Assembly: GCA_947588745.1 (NCBI GenBank)
Contig: CANPYW010000013.1
Location: 1 to 49,153, forward strand
Length of the DNA: 49,153 nucleotides
Reading direction: 5' to 3'
From: Candidatus Gastranaerophilales bacterium
GTDB lineage: Bacteria; Cyanobacteriota; Vampirovibrionia; Gastranaerophilales; Gastranaerophilaceae
Of the stretch, positions 8,218 through 15,578 are shown piece by piece. Position 1 is the stretch's first letter, and each line of letters starts with the position of its first letter. Under the pieces are notes generated by a model, which searched no databases, had not been told where the DNA came from, and saw nothing but the letters and a program-made list of their open reading frames with translations. The translations under genes were made by a program, and so were the position numbers.

Positions 8218-9276
8218 ATGTTCGATTTTATAAAAGGAATTATAAATTCACAAAGTAAAATGCAGCAAAGCACTGAAAATAATGAATCCGCAGAGTATTT
8301 ATCCTGCAAGCATTTGCATGGTGGTATAACATTTATGCATAAAGCATTTAGGACTTGTTGTTCTAATAATTTAGGTGTTACATTTGTTGATGATTACAAG
8401 GGTGAAGAAATCAATTGGAAAAAAATAGCCAAAATAAGAAGTAAAGTTATTGAAAATTGTAAAAAAGGCATTCTTCCAGAAAACTGTAAAGGTTGTGTTG
8501 ATTTAGAGTATAAAAACTGGGAAGAGCATAAATTAATCGATAACATTTATATTAATCATTGGGATCATTGTAACTGCGGGTGTGTATATTGCGTAGCGGG
8601 GCAATCTCAATTCTTGGTTTCAGAAACAAGACCCAGTAGATATTACAGATTATTTGAGCATATTCAAGAATTATACAATAACAATATGATATCAAAGGAT
8701 GTTCACGTTGAAATGGTGGGCGGTGATTTAACCGTTTTGGATGAAGCCGATGATATTATCAATTTGTGTTTAGACAATGGTGTAGGTGAAATGGCTTTTC
8801 ATTCATCTTGTATTTTTTATTCAAAAGGTATTGAAAGAGCATTAAAAGAAGCTCCGAGTGTAAGCTTGGATTTCTCGCTTGATTCAGCAGACAGATTGCT
8901 TTATAAAAAGATTAAGAGAATTGATGCTTTTGATAAGGTTGTTGACAATATAAAAAGATATATGAGCTGTTCTGAAAAAGCTAAAGAGGCTTTGATTGCA
9001 AAATATATAATTGTTGACGGACTTAATGATTCTGTTGAAGAAATCGATAAATGGTTAAAACTTATTCATTCTTTGGGTATAAAAATGGCTAAAGTTGATG
9101 TAAATTTCAGAAAATATTTCCCAGAATTTGGTCATTCAAATCCTACAGTTCCACAGCATTATTATGATATGATGGAACATTACAAAAAAACAATTGATGA
9201 ATTTGGAATACAGGATAGGTGCTGGGAATTTACAAAACGAGTTCTTAAAGAAGGCGGAATACCTAAAAATTCTTAA
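8218..9276 (+). CDS. Radical SAM protein, second family (N-terminal C/CC/CxxC domain), copy 5
   Basis: A 352-residue protein. The front domain has C30, paired C47-C48 (RTCC), the phrase KGEEINWKKI, then CKGC (C90, C93). The radical SAM core follows with HCNCGCVYC (C118, C122, C125 as CX3CX2C), a GGD motif and LDFSLDSAD. It is clearly homologous along its length to the protein at 35375-36418 (shared DYKGE-I-WKK, CKGC, NHW-x2-CNC). It resembles copies 1-4 in having candidate extra cluster ligands before the core. TTGGAGG gives a strong ribosome site. The substrate is unknown and there is no precursor-peptide gene beside it. A terminator follows. Confidence 0.83.
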   Translation: MFDFIKGIINSQSKMQQSTENNESAEYLSCKHLHGGITFMHKAFRTCCSNNLGVTFVDDYKGEEINWKKIAKIRSKVIENCKKGILPENCKGCVDLEYKNWEEHKLIDNIYINHWDHCNCGCVYCVAGQSQFLVSETRPSRYYRLFEHIQELYNNNMISKDVHVEMVGGDLTVLDEADDIINLCLDNGVGEMAFHSSCIFYSKGIERALKEAPSVSLDFSLDSADRLLYKKIKRIDAFDKVVDNIKRYMSCSEKAKEALIAKYIIVDGLNDSVEEIDKWLKLIHSLGIKMAKVDVNFRKYFPEFGHSNPTVPQHYYDMMEHYKKTIDEFGIQDRCWEFTKRVLKEGGIPKNS

Positions 9277-9280
9277 TAAA

Positions 9281-9308
9281 AAGGAAGTCCAAAAGGACTT
9301 CCTTTTTT
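9281..9308. terminator. Bidirectional intrinsic terminator
   Basis: AAGGAAGTCC (9281-9290), loop AAAA, GGACTTCCTT (9295-9304), with T runs in both directions. It lies between the convergent radical SAM gene (plus) and the SLH gene (minus) and can serve both. Confidence 0.9.
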
Positions 9309-9311
9309 ATA

Positions 9312-11330
9312 TTATTGTTCTTGACATCCAAAAGCGATGGTAACTTTTTCACGAGGGTTAACTGATGAAACTCTCATACCTTTCGGGTCAACTAAATATG
9401 TAAGTTCGTCACCTGTATATTGGAATAAGCCCATTGTACCTGATAAAGCTGTTCTTGTTAAATCAACCGGAGCTTTAACAATAGCTTTACCTACGTCAAC
9501 ATAGCTTCTTCCCGCAGCTTTAAATTGACCTTGGAATATTTCTCCCGTACCTACACCGATACCGCTTACAGTTTGTTCAACTGCATTACTTGCACTTACA
9601 ATTGCACCGCCGACGGTTCTTCCTACATCACCCAATAAACCGCCTGTCCAGGTGAATGGGAATTCAACCAAACGAGCAACTGCATTAGGCTTTTTGATTT
9701 TGTTAACCTGAGCCGTTAACACCTGGTTCGGTAATTGAGTTTTGCATTTGCCGAATTTAATCGTATTAAATGATAATTTTAATGCACCCTGACAATGTTT
9801 TGTAGGTCTTACGACTTCTAAAACTCGACCGTCTACTCTTGAACCGGCCGGGTATTCTATACCTCCTATAGTTACTGAATCTATAGTCGTAGCTGCAAAT
9901 CTGTCACCTACGTTAGCCGATTTGGCACTTATTTCATCGTTAAATGTTAATTGTAAAGTAGGAATAGTAACTGTTTCTTCGGCAGCATAATAAGCTTTAC
10001 GGGGTTGACATCCGCAATCTGCGGTTTTTACTTTATCATTACTGCTATAACCTAAAGCTACTCTTACATTTTCAAGCATAGACGCTATTTCTGCTCTGCT
10101 TGCATCTTTATTCGGTGCTATTTCATTCGGAGATGGGAATTCAGATATCGCACCCGTTTCGATTACTTTTGCTACAGGAATTTTTGCCCAGTTTGGAACG
10201 GTATTACCGTCACAGTAATGACTGATTATTTCGTTTGCTTTACATTCATCCATAGGACAGTTTATTCCTTTAGCCATAATCGAAAATGCTTCTGCTCTTG
10301 AAATAGGTTGATTAGGCTTAAATGTATTATTCGGGTATCCGGCCATTAAACCGTTAGCAACAGCTTTGGCAATGGTTTTATTTGCCCAGTGGTTTGGTGA
10401 AACATCGCTGAACATGTTGTTTGCACAGGTTACATCATCGTTAAGGTTTAATCCTTTAACAGCGAGTGTTGCCATTTCGGCTCTTGAAATAGGCAGGTTG
10501 GGTTTAAAAGTTCTGTCCGGATATCCTGCAATAATGTTATTTGCTGTTAATGAATTTATATCACAGCTTGCCCAGTAACCATCAGGTACATCTTCAAATG
10601 CACTTACAATAGGGGCTGCTGCACCCGTCATTGCAGAGTATTCAAACGGTTCCATATATTTTCTGGTAGCTTCAATACTTGTGTTTGTATGTATTTGAAC
10701 CGGACATCCGGCACCGTCTATATTCATAGGATTGCGGTCTACAGGAATACCTTGAAGGTATGGTGCATCATTCAAACAAGGCATTGGAGCTGCTGCACCT
10801 GTCATACTTCCGTCATTACATCCGCAGCCTATTGCAGGTTCCGGGTTTGAAACAGGTACGCCTTTAAAACCTGGAAGCGAGTCATCACCTAAATATAATC
10901 CGTTATTTCGTTCTCCGACTACCTGATTATTTCCGTATATTGCGTTTGGATATGCATATACTTGTTGTTCAAACTTTTTAGCATCGGATGTGCTCGGGCA
11001 TACTGCACAAGTTGGTGTACTTGGTGCCGGACATTGTGCTATCGGCGGACACTGGTTGCATTCATCTGCTATTGGCTGGCATGTGTCGCATTTCTTTTTC
11101 TTTTCGCAAGGTGCACAAGCTGATTTTTTATGACAAGAACAGCGGTCAATATCTTTATGGCATTTTGGACATTTTGCTGTTTTTGGTGTTACCGGGGAAG
11201 AACATAGCGGACAAGCTGCCACTCTATTATCCGACATATCAGTTGCTGTTTCTTGTGTAAAACCTGCATTAGTACCTGCTAATACGCCGATTGCTACAAC
11301 GGCTGCAAGTGTCATTTTGTTTAATTTCAT
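9312..11330 (-). CDS. Secreted SLH-domain surface protein with cysteine-rich CxxC region
   Basis: A 672-residue exported protein. The signal peptide is at 1-25 (KLNKMTLAAVVAIGVLAG). Residues 40-111 contain 15 cysteines, mostly as CxxC pairs (C40/43, C54/57, C72/75, C81/84, C91/94, C108/111), the first two like a zinc ribbon. An octapeptide-like MTGAAAP occurs twice (176 and 234). Three SLH repeats span about 245-293, 307-355 and 366-425 (IIAGYPDRTFKPNLPISRAE, LMAGYPNNTFKPNQPISRAE). A beta-rich region follows (455-545, with VGDRFAATTID and YPAGSRVDGRV). SLH repeats usually anchor proteins to peptidoglycan-linked polysaccharide; in cyanobacteria-like diderms they connect outer membrane and wall. 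AGGAGGA precedes the ATG. The role of the cysteines outside the cytoplasm is unclear. Confidence 0.88.
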   Translation of the reverse strand: MKLNKMTLAAVVAIGVLAGTNAGFTQETATDMSDNRVAACPLCSSPVTPKTAKCPKCHKDIDRCSCHKKSACAPCEKKKKCDTCQPIADECNQCPPIAQCPAPSTPTCAVCPSTSDAKKFEQQVYAYPNAIYGNNQVVGERNNGLYLGDDSLPGFKGVPVSNPEPAIGCGCNDGSMTGAAAPMPCLNDAPYLQGIPVDRNPMNIDGAGCPVQIHTNTSIEATRKYMEPFEYSAMTGAAAPIVSAFEDVPDGYWASCDINSLTANNIIAGYPDRTFKPNLPISRAEMATLAVKGLNLNDDVTCANNMFSDVSPNHWANKTIAKAVANGLMAGYPNNTFKPNQPISRAEAFSIMAKGINCPMDECKANEIISHYCDGNTVPNWAKIPVAKVIETGAISEFPSPNEIAPNKDASRAEIASMLENVRVALGYSSNDKVKTADCGCQPRKAYYAAEETVTIPTLQLTFNDEISAKSANVGDRFAATTIDSVTIGGIEYPAGSRVDGRVLEVVRPTKHCQGALKLSFNTIKFGKCKTQLPNQVLTAQVNKIKKPNAVARLVEFPFTWTGGLLGDVGRTVGGAIVSASNAVEQTVSGIGVGTGEIFQGQFKAAGRSYVDVGKAIVKAPVDLTRTALSGTMGLFQYTGDELTYLVDPKGMRVSSVNPREKVTIAFGCQEQ

Positions 11331-11348
11331 TTTTCCTCCTTATTCGTC

Positions 11349-11377
11349 AAAGAAATGTTACAGGCAAACATTTCTTT
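11349..11377 (-). promoter_or_regulatory. 5' leader stem-loop of the SLH gene
   Basis: AAAGAAATGTT (11349-11359) and AACATTTCTTT (11367-11377) form an 11-bp perfect stem with a 7-nt loop. It lies 18 nt before the SLH start codon and just upstream of the AGGAGGA site on the minus strand. The flanking T run is on the plus-strand side, so it is not a terminator for SLH transcription. It could stabilise the mRNA or regulate initiation. Confidence 0.5.
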
Positions 11378-11870
11378 TATTTTTTATATTTATTTTTTTA
11401 TCTCTTTCTTATCTTTGAATTATGATATGTTCTGCTATATCTATTCATTACCGCTAATGCTTATTATGTTTGGCTATTATTTTGGTGTTATTAATTTGAA
11501 TAATAATTAGATACGCAATTTTTAACTTACGGGTAATTTATAATCAGTAAATTTTGATTCAAATATTCATATTTAAAGTTGATTTTTTTATTTGAAAAAT
11601 TGTTAGAATTATAATGTGGTTAGATTTTGAATGGCAGCGTTAATGAACTTAAATGAATATTGTTTACTTAATTTCTTAATTAATCCCGATGAATTAAAAG
11701 ATATCTCTTTCTTTTTTATTGATAATATTGAAGAAAATAATCGTAATTCGGCACCCGATTATATTTGTAAAGTTTAATTGTAAAAAATTATTAAAAAATA
11801 TTTAAGTCTAATCATTTATTATTCTTTACTTTCATTATATATTTGTAACAGATGTTCGGGGTATATGTGA
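11378..11870. other. Non-coding A/T-rich spacer between divergent SLH and GH13 genes
   Basis: About 490 bp with no recognisable RNA gene or repeat. It must hold the promoters of both flanking genes. A short open frame (11631-11777, 48 codons, starting ATGGCAGCGTTAATG) has no ribosome site and no recognised similarity. I see nothing else I can support. Confidence 0.6.
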
Positions 11871-14198
11871 ATGAAAGTAGATAATGTAAATCGGGTTGGT
11901 GTATCAGGTATAAAGTCTTTTGCGTGCGATAATGCAGTGCAAAATCATTCTGTCTGTCATCCTCAGATTACCGAGTTGTCTAATTTCTCATATAAACCAA
12001 TATCTTTCGGACGAACCTGGGCTGAGCATAAAAGCTGGGGTGCTTCCGTTAATCCGAAAACTAAATCGGTTAATTTTAAACTTTTAACTTTCCCCGATGC
12101 AAAAAAAGTAACCGTTACCGTCTTAAAAAAAGATGATGAAAAAAAATCCAAAACTTTTGAGCTGGAAAAACAAGAGGGCGGTATTTTTCAAACAAAAAAA
12201 CCTTTGCCGTCAAAACTTGTTTCTAATGGTGATAAATATTATTTTACTGTTTATAAATCTGACGGTAATACCGAAATTGTAAAAGACCCGTATTCTTTTA
12301 AACAGGATACTTTGCTTGGTCCTTCCACCGTTTATGACCATTCTTTATACAATTGGTCGGATGGTGATTGGTATAAGAATAATCCCGACAGAATTTCAAG
12401 GCTCGCAAATTCAAAAAATCAATTGAAATCTTTAAATGAAGCTAAAATATATGAACTTAACACTGCAACAATATCAAAAGACGGTACGTTTAACGGTGTT
12501 AAAGACGTAATAGATAAAATTAAACCGATGGGCTTTAATTCCATAGAAATTATGCCTGTTGAAAATACGTATTCGTTTAACTGGGGATATGACGGGGTTG
12601 ATAAAATGGCTGTTGCGGAACATTTGGGTGGCCCCGACAAATTAAAAGATTTGATTGATTATGCACATAATCAAGGTATAAATGTAATCATGGATATTGT
12701 TCCCAATCATATAGGGCCTGACGGTGCGGCATTACACAGAACGGGGCCTTATATAAAAGGGCCTAATCCGTTTGGTTCGGCACTGAATTTTGAAGGTGAA
12801 AACTCTCAATATGTAAGAGATTATATTGTAAATGCCGCAATTAATTGGATTGACAATTATCATTGCGACGGTTTAAGACTTGATATGACAAAATTTATGG
12901 AATCCGATGTGACCATGAAGCAGATTGCAAAAGAATTAAACTATCATTGTCCCGATGCATTCCTAATAGCTGAGGACGGAAGAAACGATGAAAGAGTCAC
13001 AAGACCTTTAACCGACGTTGATAGTGATTTAAACTCTCACATAAATTCCATTAACAATATAACCGATACCAATCTTGATAATCTCGGTTTTAACAGTGAG
13101 TGGGCATTTCCTTATTATCACGCATTAAAGGATGCCGTATACGGTTCAAGTGATATAGAAGCGTTAAATGAAGCGTGTAATAATTCTCAGCACAATGTAA
13201 AATATGTTATGAGCCATGATGAAATAGGTAATTTTGAGGGTTCAAGATTAATTCCAAAATTAATGGTTCCAATGTTAAATTTGAATAATAACGTTGTTTT
13301 AAATGATAAAGACTTTGAGCGTGCGGAAAAATTAAGTATTAAAAACGGTACTGATTTTGACTCCGCAAAACAAACGGTTATATTCCAAAAAGCTCAATTA
13401 ACTTCCGAAAAACTTGCAATCATGCTTCAGACGGGACAATTGGATAAGTATGATACTTCTGCATTGGATGAAGATGAAGCTGATGAAATAAATGAAAAAT
13501 TTGATGATGAAGTGCTGCAAAAACTCGGAATAAGAGAAAATTCGGGTATAACTTTTAATATGTTAAAAGTTATATATGATGAATGTTTTTCAAAAAATAA
13601 AATGGCATTGGTCAGAACTTATTCCGTTCCCGGGCCAAAAATGATATTTCAGGGGGATGAAAGCTCAGATTTAACACCGTTCAGATTTTTCAGACAATTT
13701 GAATCAATTCCGGATGAAGATTATTTATATGTTGAAAAGGGCTATCAATACGGGCTTCCCGCACTTAATGAATCAAAATTCGGTAATATTGATTATTCAT
13801 TAACGGCACGTCAAAAAATGGGTAAGTATCAGACTTTAGTATCCGACTTGAACAAAATTTCGGATGAAAATCCCGCATTAACAATAGGACATCTGGAAAA
13901 TGACAATGCTGTTTTACATCCTATTTCTCAAGTTTTGGGTACTCACAGCGTATATAAAGATAATGAAATTTTTTCGGTAACAAATTTTAAAGATGCTTCT
14001 TATCCGAGAATTGATGCAACTTCATATTATATTAAATTCCCGAAAGGTAAATGGGTTCAATTGTTAAACAGTGATGATAAAAAATATGGCGGTACGGGCA
14101 GATATAACAATAAAAAAGTCATTAACAGCGACGGGATGAATAACTCGCCCATAAAGCTGGGTGCCTGCTCAACCGTTTTATTTAAGAAAATCGACTGA
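11871..14198 (+). CDS. GH13 alpha-amylase-family enzyme (branching-enzyme / trehalohydrolase-like)
   Basis: A 775-residue protein. After ~45 polar residues ending KPISFG comes a carbohydrate-binding-like beta domain (48-150). The GH13 barrel follows, with MDIVPNHIG, the nucleophile D338 in GLRLDMTKF, acid/base E368 in LIAEDG, and D450 in MSHDE. The barrel resumes at GPKMIFQGDE and ends in a C-terminal beta domain. An insert of roughly 130 acidic, helical residues separates SHDE from MIFQGDE. SFNWGYDG near residue 235 is typical of glycogen-branching or maltooligosyltrehalose enzymes. It probably acts on alpha-glucan; the exact reaction cannot be told. There is no signal peptide. GGGGT precedes the ATG. 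Family certain, specificity uncertain. Confidence 0.85.
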   Translation: MKVDNVNRVGVSGIKSFACDNAVQNHSVCHPQITELSNFSYKPISFGRTWAEHKSWGASVNPKTKSVNFKLLTFPDAKKVTVTVLKKDDEKKSKTFELEKQEGGIFQTKKPLPSKLVSNGDKYYFTVYKSDGNTEIVKDPYSFKQDTLLGPSTVYDHSLYNWSDGDWYKNNPDRISRLANSKNQLKSLNEAKIYELNTATISKDGTFNGVKDVIDKIKPMGFNSIEIMPVENTYSFNWGYDGVDKMAVAEHLGGPDKLKDLIDYAHNQGINVIMDIVPNHIGPDGAALHRTGPYIKGPNPFGSALNFEGENSQYVRDYIVNAAINWIDNYHCDGLRLDMTKFMESDVTMKQIAKELNYHCPDAFLIAEDGRNDERVTRPLTDVDSDLNSHINSINNITDTNLDNLGFNSEWAFPYYHALKDAVYGSSDIEALNEACNNSQHNVKYVMSHDEIGNFEGSRLIPKLMVPMLNLNNNVVLNDKDFERAEKLSIKNGTDFDSAKQTVIFQKAQLTSEKLAIMLQTGQLDKYDTSALDEDEADEINEKFDDEVLQKLGIRENSGITFNMLKVIYDECFSKNKMALVRTYSVPGPKMIFQGDESSDLTPFRFFRQFESIPDEDYLYVEKGYQYGLPALNESKFGNIDYSLTARQKMGKYQTLVSDLNKISDENPALTIGHLENDNAVLHPISQVLGTHSVYKDNEIFSVTNFKDASYPRIDATSYYIKFPKGKWVQLLNSDDKKYGGTGRYNNKKVINSDGMNNSPIKLGACSTVLFKKID

Positions 14199-14200
14199 AT

Positions 14201-14572
14201 TTATTTCGTAAAAAAGTCTTTTTCTATTTTATATGTTGCGGAACCTTTGTTGATGGAATAAGATATCGGAACTTGTATTTTTTGATTGCAAACGTCAATT
14301 GTCCAAAGTTCATTCCAAAATCCCTTAATGTACTTACCATTTTTCATCTTCGCATCATAGGGAAACCTTACGACTTGTGTGTTTGAAATTGAATAATTGT
14401 AGCAGGCGGGATATTTAAAAGATAATTCTTTGTATAAATTTTTCATAATGTCAAATTGCATGGCATCGTTTGCTATCGAATTTCCCTCAACGGGTAATTT
14501 CATATCGTAGCCTTTTGCTTGTACATTTAAAGGCATAAATAATAAAAGAATTAAGATTATTAAATACTTCAT
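14201..14572 (-). CDS. Small secreted protein of unknown function
   Basis: A 123-residue protein with a clear signal peptide (KYLIILILLLFMPLNVQA, cleavage after A-K or Q-A near residue 19). The mature part has two cysteines (in PACYNY and DVCNQK) that could form a disulphide, and ends ATYKIEKDFF. The gene converges on the GH13 gene, with only 2 bp between stop codons, and is divergent from the gene at 14675. I do not recognise the family. Confidence 0.7.
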   Translation of the reverse strand: MKYLIILILLLFMPLNVQAKGYDMKLPVEGNSIANDAMQFDIMKNLYKELSFKYPACYNYSISNTQVVRFPYDAKMKNGKYIKGFWNELWTIDVCNQKIQVPISYSINKGSATYKIEKDFFTK

Positions 14573-14674
14573 AATATCAAATTATAATATTTTTTTATAT
14601 TTTTTCAAATTTTCGGCAAATTTAATAATGTTTTGTTTTAGATATAATATCAATAGTAGTAAAGGAATATGTTA

Positions 14675-15241
14675 ATGAAAATTTCATTTGGTAAATCGCC
14701 TATATTTACATGCTCTGTAAAGCAGCAGTCAAATGACACAAATAGTAAAAATAAAAATAAAGTACACGCAACTTTATATAAATTGGAAAAAAATTCACCT
14801 TCTGATGCTAATACATTATTTTATAGCAGAACGGGTCGTAAACTTTATCGTGATTTTGTGCGTATTAGTAATCGTATTAATTATGCAGATTATTATATAC
14901 TTCAAAATGATGATACCGATGAAATAATCAGTGCCGCTAAGACAAGCCGTTATTATAGATATGATGATAATAATGAAGGTACTGCAACGTTAATAAATGA
15001 ATTATATTATAATTCCGCTTATGAAAATGGTGAAGAACCAATGCTTGCCGGTATTGTAAAAAGTGCGAATGATGTATATGATACAAGTGTTGTTAGTGCA
15101 TTAGATACAGATGAGCTGCCTATATTAGAACAAACGAAATTTAAAAGACAAGAAAATGGTGTTTGGTCGTTACCCCAAACGGATTTTAAAGCTGTAACCA
15201 AAAAAGCGGAAAAGAATTTTCATATAGATTATTTTATATAA
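14675..15241 (+). CDS. Hypothetical protein, possible GNAT-like acetyltransferase, with N-terminal ISFG motif
   Basis: The start is placed at the ATG at 14675 because AAAGGA (14661-14666) sits 8 nt upstream; the in-frame ATG at 14669 is too close to it. The 188-residue product begins MKISFGKSPIF and has no signal peptide. The middle (YYILQNDDTDEIISAAKTSR, then TATLINELYYN and MLAGIVKSANDVYDTSVVSA) loosely resembles a GNAT fold of beta strands and an acyl-CoA-binding helix. The pattern is weak and the canonical Q/RxxGxG/A motif is not obvious. The N-terminal SFG motif is shared with two other proteins of this window. It lies upstream of the trp region; no functional link is evident. Confidence 0.65.
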   Translation: MKISFGKSPIFTCSVKQQSNDTNSKNKNKVHATLYKLEKNSPSDANTLFYSRTGRKLYRDFVRISNRINYADYYILQNDDTDEIISAAKTSRYYRYDDNNEGTATLINELYYNSAYENGEEPMLAGIVKSANDVYDTSVVSALDTDELPILEQTKFKRQENGVWSLPQTDFKAVTKKAEKNFHIDYFI

Positions 15242-15242
15242 T

Positions 15243-15256
15243 TTTACAATTGTAAA
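15243..15256. promoter_or_regulatory. Perfect 14-bp palindrome, candidate operator before the trp leader ORF
   Basis: TTTACAATTGTAAA is a perfect palindrome located directly after the stop of the preceding gene. Promoter-like elements follow it (TATAAA at 15275-15280 and TAGAAT at 15288-15293). It could be a repressor site for the trp region. A short A/T palindrome can also occur by chance. Confidence 0.35.
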
Positions 15257-15321
15257 TAAAACACTGGTAAAAATTATAAAAATGAGTTAGAATAACTAAA
15301 AAGTAAAAAGGGGTGTATATT

Positions 15322-15453
15322 ATGAATATAAAGTCTTATATTTTTAATTTCGTAAAAGTTTTAACCGGCCTTTTTACTTTTTGGCTTTCTGATAATGAAG
15401 AACAATGGGCGTGGTGTCCTGTAAAAGCTGACAATTTTAGGGATAGATATTAA
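15322..15453 (+). CDS. 43-residue ORF upstream of trpE, possible Trp leader peptide
   Basis: ATG at 15322, preceded by AAAAGGGG, to TAA at 15451. The product is 43 residues: a hydrophobic first half (NFVKVLTGLFTFWL) and a polar second half containing QWAWCP. It has three TGG codons (residues 22, 30 and 32), two of them separated by one codon. It lies 125 bp before trpE on the same strand. The good ribosome site and Trp content suggest a translated leader controlling the trp operon, but it is longer than classical TrpL peptides and no strong terminator lies between. It could instead be a small membrane-associated protein. Confidence 0.5.
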   Translation: MNIKSYIFNFVKVLTGLFTFWLSDNEEQWAWCPVKADNFRDRY

Positions 15454-15507
15454 TATTTAGTTTTAAAATATTATATTTGTTTTTCTTTGTTTATTGTCGG
15501 CAAATCA

Positions 15508-15542
15508 GCAGATAGTGAATTTGTGCGTTTACAAATTTCTGC
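15508..15542 (+). promoter_or_regulatory. Imperfect hairpin in the trpE leader
   Basis: GCAGA (15508-15512) pairs with TCTGC (15538-15542) around an inner stem AATTTGT (15518-15524) and ACAAATT (15531-15537), with a bulge TAGTG. It ends 36 nt before trpE and has no T run. An A/T-only stem lies at 15452-15472 (AATATTT and AAATATT) and is followed by TTTGTTTTTCTTTG. Either or both may take part in attenuation or be incidental. Confidence 0.3.
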
Positions 15543-15578
15543 GTTCATTTTATCGTGTAAATAGAAAGAGAGCCAAAT

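Noticed and set aside
3321-9276. RiPP biosynthetic cluster
   Set aside because: Radical SAM/SPASM density suggested this, but no precursor peptide, peptidase or leader-binding domain is visible in the spacers of 70-130 bp.
11631-11777. 48-codon ORF in the SLH-GH13 spacer
   Set aside because: No ribosome site, no recognisable motif, A/T-driven composition.
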